Of a stretch of 5,260 nt of DNA, positions 1-5,249 are shown piece after piece. The notes beneath the pieces were generated by a model that was not told the origin of the DNA, did no database searches, and was given only the letters and a program-made list of their open reading frames with translations. Origin of the DNA: RGIG250 sp045616885 (GTDB lineage Bacteria; Bacillota; Negativicutes; Selenomonadales; Selenomonadaceae); contig JAZLHS010000094.1 in assembly GCA_045616885.1 (NCBI GenBank), forward strand, positions 1-5,260, given 5' to 3'. The stretch's first letter is position 1; each line of letters begins with the position of its first letter. The position numbers and the translations under genes were made by a program.

Positions 1-3000
1 TATACGGCGGCTACGCAGAATCTGGTGATGCTCACTATAATACTGTAATTATTGCCGAGGGAGCAATTATCGGCGATGTCTATGGCGGCTATGTGGAAAG
101 CGGGAATGCCGCCCGTAATACTGTAACGCTTGGTAATGAGAAGGGCGAAGGCTCTGCTCGGATTACCGGCAATTTGACGCTGAACGGAGGAGGACGCGAC
201 TCGTCAGTTACGCATTATGGTACCCTCAATGTATATAATACCGGCAATAGTATCGGTGGAGAAGGAGATCGAGGAAATCTTAACGCTAGCGGTGCTGCCG
301 TTGCCGTCAACTTCTTTGTCAAAGCCGCCGATGTGAATAACACAATGCTGACGGTCGGTGCAGCTAAGATAAGCGATGCCAAAATCTATGCTAATGTGGC
401 AGATGCTTGTCCTGACGGCACCGTAACCCTGCTGAATGCAGTCAGCATAGCTGAACCGCAGGGATACTACATTAACGATAAGTCCGTTAGTCTTGACAGC
501 ACAGTTGCCGATACGGTTGATAAAACAAGCTATTTAGCTTTACGCCACCTCTCTTTATCATCAGTTACAGACCCGAGAGCATCTAGCAGAACTTTGTTGC
601 AGCTGAATAATGCTAACTGGGGTGCCGTCGGCAAGTACAATGGCACCGGCAAGGCGGAGGCGGTCATCACCGCTGCTGACACCGGTGATACAGGATTGAC
701 AAATGCCGCCGGTGCCTACAGTGATACCGGCGCCGCTACCGGCGGTACGGTTACCATCAATGGCGGTACGATTGAGAATGTCTATGGCGGCTACAGCAAA
801 ACCGGCGCCGCTACAGACAACGCCGTCAATATCAACGGCGGCAGCTTTGCGAATATCTATGGCGGGTACAGTGAAGCCGGGGGTGAGGTCAGCGGCAATG
901 TCATCAATGTCACCGGCAGTATGACTGTAGAAAATGCCTTGACAATCAGCGGTACCGGCTCAGTTCTGAACGCTGACATGGGGAACATAAATGGCGCAGG
1001 CACTCTGACCGTTGGTGCCGGTGCTCAATTTAACATGAGAGGGCAGCTGAATAAGGATATCGCCGGTGCAGGTACCGTCCTGCTGCGGAATGACCTGACC
1101 GGTGCCTCCGCCGGACACAGTATCGAAGGCGCACTGGCTCTCAACGGTCATTCCGTCAATCTGCAGGAGGCAAAGGATACCACTGCCCTTTACAGCAATA
1201 TTACTGTCGGCAAGCTCACCGGCACCGGCAGTATGGCTCTTGATGTTGACTTCAAGACGAATGACATAGATACCCTCACTATTACCGGTACGGGAAGCGA
1301 TGCAGTATTAAATCTGTCCTCTATTATCGTAAGAGGGAATGATGATACTCTGGCCGATGATGCCAGCAAGGAAATATCTTATCTGAAGACTAGCGGTGAC
1401 GGAAGTCTAGGCAGTATTTCCACCAGCTTTACCGGCTTCACAGACCCATCGGCAGAGGAGCTGCAGCAGCTCACAGAATCCTGTACCACTCAGGGAGCTT
1501 ATCTCTTTGAAAAGGGCAGCAGCGAAGGCAGCTTGAAGGTAACCAAACTGGCCAATGTCGTCTCCGTGAAAGATTTCGTTACCGGTACCAATAACGGTGT
1601 GAATGTAAAGACCTATACGGTAGATGCGGATACAGTCCTTGACAGTGCTGTAACCCTTAGCACTTTTGATACCAATCTTCCGCTGCGCGGCAAGGATGTC
1701 ACGCTGGCTATCAACGCAGGGAAGACTCTTTCCGGTATTGAGGGGACGGATGAATACCATCGAGACGGCATAACGGTAGCTAACGGCTATACTCTGAATG
1801 TGGTGGGAGCTGACGGTGCCACCATGACCAAATTTTATCAGGGTCTGAATGTGGCGCAGGGCGGTACGCTGAAGGTCAGCAATCTGACCATGCAGGGCAA
1901 TACCTACATGGACATTGTGAATAACGGCTCCCTATATCTCTCCGGCAGCAACAGCTTCAGCAAAGGCATCAGCGGTGCCGGTACAGTCAATATCACCGGC
2001 GGCACTCAGAGCGTTGACAAGCTGACGCAGGGGGAGCATAGCACAATCAATATGTCCGGCGGTACCCTGCAGGGTGTCAGCGGTGGGAATACTGCGGTCA
2101 CTGCGGGCACCTTTAATATCACAGCCGGCGATATTGACAAGGCTGTCCTTGCGGTGGACACCCTGAATACTGCGGCGAATGTCACTCTGAACGATGATAA
2201 AGTAGGTACAGTCAATGCCGGCAGCAGCGCCGCTTCACTTACCGTCAGCGGCACTGCTGTGGTAGGTAAGGTGACCGGTACTAATGCGGCTTTGGATTTG
2301 CAGGGGGGAAGTATCACCGGCGGTGCGGAGGTAAAGACTCTTGCCATGAGCGGCGGTACTCTGACCGGAGCGGTAAAGGCCGACTCGATGAGCTACAGCG
2401 GCGGCATAATCGACGGTGCAGCTATAACAGCAGGTGAGCTTACTACAAGCACAAGCATGACACTGGATAGTGACGACAAAATTACCAATCTGACGGCTAC
2501 GGTAGCAGGTACGACTGTCACTATAGATGGAGCAGCTCTCAGCGGTACGGTCGCTGTGGCCGGTACGCTGGACTACCAGTCCGGTGACCTTAGCAAGGCG
2601 GTCATTGAGGCAGGTACGCTATCAGCAAGTCAGGATTTGACGCTGGACAATGACAAGGTGACTAATCTGACGGTAACGGGAGAAACGACTCTGACTGTCA
2701 GCGGCACGGCTGAAGTCGGGACTGTTACTGCCGCTGACTCTGCACTGGAAGTAACCGGTGGTACGGTCGGCAATGCTGAGGTAAAAACGGTAAATGTCAG
2801 CAATGGCTCCGTAACCGGTACAGTAACCGCCGAAGATGTCAGCATCACCGGCGGTAATATTGCCACCGGTGCCAGCGTGACAGCCATAAATGGAATAAAT
2901 GTCACCGGCGGCTCGGTCAGCGGTGCGTTGAAGGCTGATACCCTTACCCTTAACGGCGGTACCATTGAATCAACTGCTGTGGTAGATGCTGACAATGTGA

Positions 3001-4649
3001 AGCTGGAAGGTGCGGCGACCATTAACGCAGATATTGCAGCGTTGAAGACTGCACCACTGACTAGCAATTATGACTTGACACTGGGCGGCGGTACCTATGA
3101 GTCGGTTACAGTTAATAATGGTAAGACTTTGACCTTAAGCGGTGCCGCGATAACTACGGCCACAGCTGATAATGTCGTTGCCACCGGCGGTACCATCGGT
3201 ACTATCAATGCCGATGCCACTACCATCAACGGAGCAGAGATTACCGGAACAGTAAATGCACATACTGTCAACCTGATTAATCTGCTGGGTACGCCAGCCA
3301 TTCACCTCACCGCCAGTACGGTGGATACCTATAATAGCAAACAGACCATTTCTTCGCTGACCAGTGAGACTGGCACGGGTGTGCTGAACTTCTACATTCC
3401 GTCCGGACTGGCGGGCAACGAAAAGTCGGATGCCATGCTGATTATCAACGGCGGAGCGGCAACCAATCTGAACGGCTGGTCAGTGAACGCCGGAGTACAG
3501 ACCGGTGCCGTCTACAACGAAGACGACAAGGTGGTACTGCTCTATAATAGTAATGGTATTACCACTGAAGGAACAGTCTACGGTGAGCTGACCAGCGGCG
3601 TGTCCACTATTTACGGCGCGACAATGACCGCCGATGAAGATTCCATTACAGCGACTATTACCAGCAAACGCATCAATGAGCAGACTAAGTCCTTCGTAGA
3701 GACTCAGGCTGCCAATATTGCTATGCTCAACGGAGCAGCTGACCTCATGGCTGAGCAGGGCTTTGAGAATGCGGCCTATGCCGCCAGTCTGGAGGCCACC
3801 GGTGAGCAGGCGGGGGAAGCTCTGAGAGACAGCTCGGCTTTGGCTGCGGCAGCTTCTCGCAGTATGGCACCGTTTATTGCCGTAGGCGGCAGAAATATGC
3901 GGTCGCACTCCGGCTCCTATGTGGACAGCCGCAGTAAGAATTTCGCTGTAGGTATGGCCAAGCGCGTGGACAACCGGCACGGCAGTCTCCTCTTTGGCTC
4001 CATGGTTGAATACGGCACCGGAAACTACGATTCCCATCTGGATGACGGCACTCGCGGTGACGGCAGCACTAAGAGCTGGGGTGTAGGTGTCTTCGCCAGA
4101 CAGGAAAACAAGAACGGTACCTACTATGAAGGAAGCCTCCGGGCAGGTACCGTTAAAGCGGACTATCAGTCCGGTACTATGGGCTCCTATGATACTGAGG
4201 CACCATATATCTCTTTCCATGCCGGTATTGGCAAGCAGACAAAAATCGGCAAGAAGGATGTACTGGACTGCTATGCAAAATATTTCTTTACCCATCAGAA
4301 CTCTGATGATGTGACGATACACACCGCTATGGGTGACGAGAACTATAACTTCGGCAGCGTAAACTCCAGCCGTGTGCGTCTCGGTGCCCGCTGGACTCGT
4401 CAGGTAAGCCGGGTAAGCAAGCTGTATCTCGGTGCTGCCTGGCAGTATGAGTTTGACGGCAAGGCTGTGGCTACCTATCAGGACATGACTACCCCCAGCC
4501 CCAGTGTAAAGGGCAGCAGCGGCATCTTCGAGCTGGGCTGGAAGATAAAGCCGGGCAAGGGCAACTTCGAGACCGGCCTCGGCTTCACCGGCTCGGTAGG
4601 CAAGCAGGAAGGCATCGGCTTTAATGCTTCCTTCCAGTGGATGTTCTAA
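1..4649 (+). CDS. Large autotransporter (type Va secreted surface protein), C-terminal 1548 residues, 5' truncated by the window
   Basis: The frame is open from the window edge: the first complete codon is at 3 and bases 1-2 end the previous codon. It stops at TAA 4647-4649. The GTG at 93 is an internal Val of a YGGY repeat, not a start. Residue numbers here count from position 3. Residues 1-1230 are a passenger of low-Cys, Gly/Thr/Asn/Val/Ser-rich short beta-strand repeats with many 'GGT', 'VSGT' and 'ITGG' turns, as expected of a right-handed beta-solenoid. Residues about 1233-1258 (ETQAANIAMLNGAADLMAEQ) form the amphipathic linker usually preceding and threading the pore. Residues about 1300-1548 have alternating amphipathic strands of an autotransporter beta-domain (PF03797-like), ending F-Q-W-M-F with the terminal aromatic that BAM recognises. 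The barrel would insert in the outer membrane and display the passenger. I see no protease, lipase or other catalytic motif, so adhesion or surface-layer roles are guesses. No promoter or ribosome site is in the window. Class is confident; ligand and gene name are not recognised. Confidence 0.93.
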   Translation, partial: YGGYAESGDAHYNTVIIAEGAIIGDVYGGYVESGNAARNTVTLGNEKGEGSARITGNLTLNGGGRDSSVTHYGTLNVYNTGNSIGGEGDRGNLNASGAAVAVNFFVKAADVNNTMLTVGAAKISDAKIYANVADACPDGTVTLLNAVSIAEPQGYYINDKSVSLDSTVADTVDKTSYLALRHLSLSSVTDPRASSRTLLQLNNANWGAVGKYNGTGKAEAVITAADTGDTGLTNAAGAYSDTGAATGGTVTINGGTIENVYGGYSKTGAATDNAVNINGGSFANIYGGYSEAGGEVSGNVINVTGSMTVENALTISGTGSVLNADMGNINGAGTLTVGAGAQFNMRGQLNKDIAGAGTVLLRNDLTGASAGHSIEGALALNGHSVNLQEAKDTTALYSNITVGKLTGTGSMALDVDFKTNDIDTLTITGTGSDAVLNLSSIIVRGNDDTLADDASKEISYLKTSGDGSLGSISTSFTGFTDPSAEELQQLTESCTTQGAYLFEKGSSEGSLKVTKLANVVSVKDFVTGTNNGVNVKTYTVDADTVLDSAVTLSTFDTNLPLRGKDVTLAINAGKTLSGIEGTDEYHRDGITVANGYTLNVVGADGATMTKFYQGLNVAQGGTLKVSNLTMQGNTYMDIVNNGSLYLSGSNSFSKGISGAGTVNITGGTQSVDKLTQGEHSTINMSGGTLQGVSGGNTAVTAGTFNITAGDIDKAVLAVDTLNTAANVTLNDDKVGTVNAGSSAASLTVSGTAVVGKVTGTNAALDLQGGSITGGAEVKTLAMSGGTLTGAVKADSMSYSGGIIDGAAITAGELTTSTSMTLDSDDKITNLTATVAGTTVTIDGAALSGTVAVAGTLDYQSGDLSKAVIEAGTLSASQDLTLDNDKVTNLTVTGETTLTVSGTAEVGTVTAADSALEVTGGTVGNAEVKTVNVSNGSVTGTVTAEDVSITGGNIATGASVTAINGINVTGGSVSGALKADTLTLNGGTIESTAVVDADNVKLEGAATINADIAALKTAPLTSNYDLTLGGGTYESVTVNNGKTLTLSGAAITTATADNVVATGGTIGTINADATTINGAEITGTVNAHTVNLINLLGTPAIHLTASTVDTYNSKQTISSLTSETGTGVLNFYIPSGLAGNEKSDAMLIINGGAATNLNGWSVNAGVQTGAVYNEDDKVVLLYNSNGITTEGTVYGELTSGVSTIYGATMTADEDSITATITSKRINEQTKSFVETQAANIAMLNGAADLMAEQGFENAAYAASLEATGEQAGEALRDSSALAAAASRSMAPFIAVGGRNMRSHSGSYVDSRSKNFAVGMAKRVDNRHGSLLFGSMVEYGTGNYDSHLDDGTRGDGSTKSWGVGVFARQENKNGTYYEGSLRAGTVKADYQSGTMGSYDTEAPYISFHAGIGKQTKIGKKDVLDCYAKYFFTHQNSDDVTIHTAMGDENYNFGSVNSSRVRLGARWTRQVSRVSKLYLGAAWQYEFDGKAVATYQDMTTPSPSVKGSSGIFELGWKIKPGKGNFETGLGFTGSVGKQEGIGFNASFQWMF
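708..932 (+). repeat. Tandem 25-residue YGGY passenger repeats (three units)
   Basis: Three consecutive 75-bp units begin at about 708, 783 and 858. They encode variants of (Y/A)G(G/A)YS.TG.A..N.V.INGG....(V/I), with YGGY at 783 and 858 and the degenerate AGAY at 708. Two further related units stand at the left edge (YGGY at 3 and at 81, 26 residues apart), separated from the main block by about 600 bp of non-repeat passenger. At DNA level the first two units share an identical ACCGGCGCCGCTAC stretch, which points to fairly recent duplication. Such repeats are typical coils of the beta-solenoid in large Negativicutes and Synergistetes autotransporters (recalled knowledge); the number of coils before the window is unknown. 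Confidence 0.8.
2127..2885 (+). repeat. Duplicated passenger block of about 100 residues (copies 2127-2432 and 2583-2885)
   Basis: Residues encoded at 2127-2432 (starting GDIDKAV, then VTLNDDKV, LTVSGTAVVGKV, GGAEVKTLAMSGG) align along their whole length with those at 2583-2885 (starting GDLSKAV, then LTLDNDKV, LTVSGTAEVGTV, GNAEVKTVNVSNG). The only length difference is one residue. The offset is 456 bp, or 152 residues. The roughly 50 residues between the two copies contain a third partial copy of the middle motif (MTLDSDDKITNLT at about 2457). The pattern is a passenger grown by internal segmental duplication. It gives no functional clue beyond a repetitive stalk. Confidence 0.8.
3900..4646 (+). 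other. Autotransporter beta-barrel (translocator) domain
   Basis: This is the C-terminal region of the long gene, about 249 residues. The first clear membrane strand is NFAVGMAKRV near 3939, followed by repeated alternating polar/hydrophobic strands such as GSLLFGSMVEYG, SWGVGVFARQE, YYEGSLRAGTV, YISFHAGIGKQ, DCYAKYFFTHQ, SRVRLGARWTR, KLYLGAAWQYE, IFELGWKIK, ETGLGFTGSVG and GFNASFQWMF. The number of strands seen fits a 12-strand barrel, and the domain is of the usual length. The final Phe before the stop is the expected beta-signal end. Confidence 0.9.
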
Positions 4650-4650
4650 G

Positions 4651-4767
4651 ACCTCATCCGACCTCGCTGCGCTCGGCCACCTTCCCCAGAGGGGAAGGTC
4701 AAGCACCGCTCGCACCAAAGACCTTCTCCTTTGGAGAAGGTGGCAGCCGAAGGCTGACGGATGAGGT
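4651..4767. repeat. Composite palindromic intergenic repeat with inverted ends
   Basis: The element begins one base after the autotransporter stop codon. Its ends are perfect 10-bp inverted repeats, ACCTCATCCG (4651-4660) and CGGATGAGGT (4758-4767). Inside are two perfect 9-bp hairpins of nearly the same sequence: ACCTTCCCC/GGGGAAGGT with loop AGA (4679-4699) and ACCTTCTCC/GGAGAAGGT with loop TTT (4721-4741). A smaller CAGCC-GAA-GGCTG hairpin lies at 4744-4756. I recognise this type ('CTCATCC...CAGCCGAAGGCTG...') as a dispersed intergenic repeat of many Firmicutes genomes; that is recall, not a search. Without a downstream T-tract it is not a canonical terminator, but its hairpins could protect or weakly terminate the upstream mRNA. 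Confidence 0.85.
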
Positions 4768-4770
4768 TGT

Positions 4771-4855
4771 GTCCGCCCTTTATAATGGCGGGGGGTGGTC
4801 GCCGTTGCTTTTACAGTCCGCCCTTTATAAGGGCGGGGGACCGCCGTGAGGCGGT
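4771..4855. repeat. GC-rich hairpin repeat, two direct copies plus a third palindrome
   Basis: GTCCGCCCTTTATAATGGCG at 4771 recurs as GTCCGCCCTTTATAAGGGCG at 4816, 45 bp downstream. Each copy is itself a hairpin; the second is perfect (CCGCCCTT-TAT-AAGGGCGG), while the first has a mismatch. An adjoining perfect 6-bp hairpin, ACCGCC-GTGA-GGCGGT, occupies 4840-4855. A poly-A run (4863-4869) follows, so no Rho-independent terminator on the plus strand is formed. No coding signal is seen. It is probably another dispersed intergenic repeat family. Confidence 0.7.
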
Positions 4856-4878
4856 GGTGGGTAAAAAAATAGGATTAG

Positions 4879-4914
4879 TGTGTCACCGGGGACGGTTCTT
4901 AGTGACATGTTTTT
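4879..4914 (+). repeat. REP-like GGGGACGGTTCT palindrome, possible terminator
   Basis: TGTCAC (4881-4886) and GTGACA (4902-4907) form a perfect 6-bp stem, extendable by two wobble pairs. The loop carries CGGGGACGGTTCTTA. I recall this 'GTGTCACCGGGGACGGTTCT' core as a repetitive palindrome in Firmicutes, often linked to IS200/REP-associated tyrosine transposases; none is encoded here. A T-run (4910-4914) follows the stem, so it could also terminate plus-strand transcripts arriving from the autotransporter, though at 230 bp past the stop and with a large loop it would be weak. Confidence 0.6.
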
Positions 4915-4920
4915 ACAAAC

Positions 4921-4955
4921 AAAAACACTCTGCTTGAAAAACATTAAGCAGAGTG
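4921..4955 (-). terminator. Strong Rho-independent terminator of the toxin mRNA
   Basis: CACTCTGCTT (4926-4935) and AAGCAGAGTG (4946-4955) form a perfect 10-bp stem with a 10-nt loop. Read on the minus strand it is followed at once by TTTTTGTTTG. It lies 90 bp beyond the toxin stop codon and would end a toxin transcript of roughly 290 nt that covers the entire antitoxin gene. The same bases form the -35 and most of the spacer of the opposing antitoxin promoter, so terminator and promoter are one piece of DNA. Confidence 0.85.
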
Positions 4956-4962
4956 CTATACT
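4934..4962 (+). promoter_or_regulatory. Antitoxin RNA promoter (TTGAAA-17-TATACT, extended -10)
   Basis: TTGAAA (4934-4939) and TATACT (4957-4962) are separated by exactly 17 bp. TGC immediately before the -10 gives the extended -10 signature. The predicted start is near A4969. It is a near-consensus housekeeping-sigma promoter, as expected for the abundant and unstable antitoxin RNA of a type I system. It is embedded in the minus-strand terminator hairpin. Confidence 0.85.
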
Positions 4963-4973
4963 TTAGACAAAGA

Positions 4974-4996
4974 GGTCACCGGTAGACGGTGCTCCT
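4974..4996 (+). repeat. Antitoxin copy of the shared RNA-interaction element
   Basis: GGTCACC-GGTAGA-CGGTGCTCCT at the 5' end of the antitoxin RNA. The same element, with a 7-bp insertion and one substitution, occurs in opposite orientation at 5184-5213 in the toxin leader. It is itself a hairpin (CACCG/CGGTG, 5-nt loop). On the minus strand it is part of the toxin 3' UTR, where it is complementary to the leader copy. Confidence 0.85.
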
Positions 4997-5007
4997 ACAA
5001 TTTAGTC

Positions 5008-5056
5008 AAACAAAGATGACTGCACAAGTTGGAAGCTGGGGCGGTCATTTTTGTTT
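5008..5056. terminator. Bidirectional terminator hairpin shared by toxin and antitoxin
   Basis: AAACAAAGATGACTGC (5008-5023) pairs with GCGGTCATTTTTGTTT (5041-5056) through 16 bp including two G-U pairs, leaving a 17-nt loop (5024-5040). In the plus direction the hairpin ends in TTTTTGTTTT, a good intrinsic terminator for the antitoxin RNA. In the minus direction it is followed by the poorer CTTTGTTTG, so toxin transcripts may leak through to the stronger terminator at 4921-4955. The toxin stop codon (5045-5047) lies inside the stem. Since both RNAs carry this hairpin in complementary form, its loop is a natural first contact site. Confidence 0.85.
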
Positions 5057-5137
5057 TATAGATGCTATTGCAATACCGAGACATATACTCGTCATTATTA
5101 AAGACATAATACTGATGAATAAATCTGCAGTTAGCAT
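5045..5137 (-). CDS. Small hydrophobic type I toxin, putative holin-like (Hol-Tox/Fst-like) peptide
   Basis: A 30-residue peptide starting MLTADLFISI and ending with IASIKQK. ATG at 5137 follows a near-perfect AGGAGG (5152-5147) by 9 nt, which fixes the start; TGA is at 5045-5047. Residues about 6-27 form one continuous hydrophobic membrane span (Leu/Ile/Met-rich), followed by a short basic tail K-Q-K. This is the plan of Hol-Tox/Fst/TxpA type I toxins, which insert in the cytoplasmic membrane and disturb it when translated in excess. Expression should be held down by the convergent antisense RNA at 4969-5056 and by leader structure. It stands alone with its own promoter (5221-5249). The encoded tail overlaps the terminator stem, a feature I also recall in this family. 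It is too short for most gene finders. The family-level call rests on architecture plus peptide features; toxicity itself is not shown. Confidence 0.83.
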   Translation of the reverse strand: MLTADLFISIMSLIMTSICLGIAIASIKQK

Positions 5138-5144
5138 ATAGTAT

Positions 5145-5152
5145 CACCTCCT
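5145..5152 (-). promoter_or_regulatory. Toxin ribosome binding site AGGAGGTG
   Basis: The sequence is highly complementary to the 16S rRNA 3' end, 9 nt before ATG when measured from AGGAGG. The strength is typical of Firmicutes. It fixes the start of the 30-codon frame and makes translational control by masking plausible: CUCCU in the leader and CUCCUA in the antitoxin RNA can both cover it. Confidence 0.88.
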
Positions 5153-5183
5153 ATCTTTCGATGTGTTTCAATCGATTGATACG

Positions 5184-5213
5184 AGGAGCACCGCCTACCA
5201 TTTACTGGTGACC
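5184..5213 (-). repeat. Toxin-leader copy of the shared RNA-interaction element
   Basis: On the minus strand it reads GGTCACC, then AGTAAAT, then GGTAGG and CGGTGCTCCT. Without the 7-nt AGTAAAT insertion it matches the antitoxin copy (4974-4996) at 22 of 23 positions. The insertion creates a small ACCA-GTAAA-TGGT hairpin. The two copies are inverted relative to each other in DNA, so each RNA begins with nearly the same structure. Confidence 0.85.
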
Positions 5214-5220
5214 AAGGCAT

Positions 5221-5249
5221 ATTATAACAACGCTTGTTCTCTAATGCAA
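5221..5249 (-). promoter_or_regulatory. Toxin promoter (TTGCAT-17-TATAAT)
   Basis: On the minus strand, TTGCAT (5249-5244) and a perfect TATAAT (5226-5221) are separated by 17 bp. The predicted start is near 5214. The bases beyond (5250-5260) are AT-rich. The -35 is weaker than that of the antitoxin promoter, although the -10 is consensus. Confidence 0.83.

Larger units (their letters stand above)
4969..5056 (+). ncRNA. Predicted antisense antitoxin RNA of a type I toxin-antitoxin locus
   Basis: The RNA is bounded by a consensus promoter (TTGAAA-17-TATACT, start near 4969) and by an intrinsic terminator hairpin ending in T-rich sequence at about 5056, giving about 88 nt. It has two structural parts: a 5' hairpin, AGG-u-CACCG-guaga-CGGUG-cu-CCU (4973-4996), and the 3' terminator hairpin (5008-5056). 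It is fully complementary to the 3' part of the toxin mRNA, including the last codons and stop. Its CUCCUA (4992-4997) can also pair with UAGGAG of the toxin ribosome binding site. No translatable frame with a ribosome site is present, so it acts as RNA. Its size and convergent layout resemble RNA II of Fst/par and RatA of TxpA/RatA. The role is inferred from architecture; the exact ends are estimates. Confidence 0.8.
5138..5214 (-). promoter_or_regulatory. Structured toxin mRNA leader with ribosome-site sequestration potential
   Basis: About 77 nt separate the predicted start (near 5214) from ATG. Visible elements in RNA order are: the shared interaction element (5213-5184); CUCCU (5188-5184), which is complementary to AGGAG of the ribosome site (5152-5148); GUAUCA (5182-5177), which is complementary to UGAUAC (5146-5141) and would fold the ribosome site into a closed domain; and an internal hairpin UCGAU/AUCGA with an 8-nt loop (5175-5158). 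The DNA also contains the perfect palindrome TCAATCGATTGA (5168-5179). These are alternative pairings and cannot all form at once, as expected for a leader that switches between closed and open states. Confidence 0.65.

Noticed and set aside
93..4649. GTG at 93 as the start of the autotransporter
   Set aside because: The frame is open to the window edge and codons upstream continue the same YGGY repeat. No ribosome binding site or signal peptide follows 93; GTG encodes the Val of an internal YGGYV.
4679..4699. GGGGAAGGT hairpin as a Rho-independent terminator of the autotransporter
   Set aside because: The stem is strong but is followed by CAAGCACC, not a T-tract. It is better explained as part of the dispersed repeat.
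3480..4718. Long minus-strand open frame of 412 codons opposite the barrel region
   Set aside because: It is a shadow of the repetitive, strongly codon-biased autotransporter gene. It runs into the palindromic repeat, has no ribosome site and no recognisable family features.
4771..4840. Two direct repeats as a small CRISPR array
   Set aside because: There are only two copies; each is a GC-rich palindrome, the spacing is too short and no cas genes are present.
4637..4849. Plus-strand open frame of 70 codons after the autotransporter stop
   Set aside because: It consists almost wholly of the intergenic palindromic repeats, whose GC-rich hairpins happen to lack stops. No ribosome site or domain is visible.
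4881..4907. REP-like palindrome as an operator for a transcription factor
   Set aside because: There is no nearby promoter that it would control, and the sequence matches a recalled dispersed repeat core better than any known operator.
5016..5141. Plus-strand frame of 41 residues antisense to the toxin
   Set aside because: Its ATG lies in the terminator stem with no ribosome site upstream, and most of it lies beyond the antitoxin terminator. It mirrors the toxin gene.
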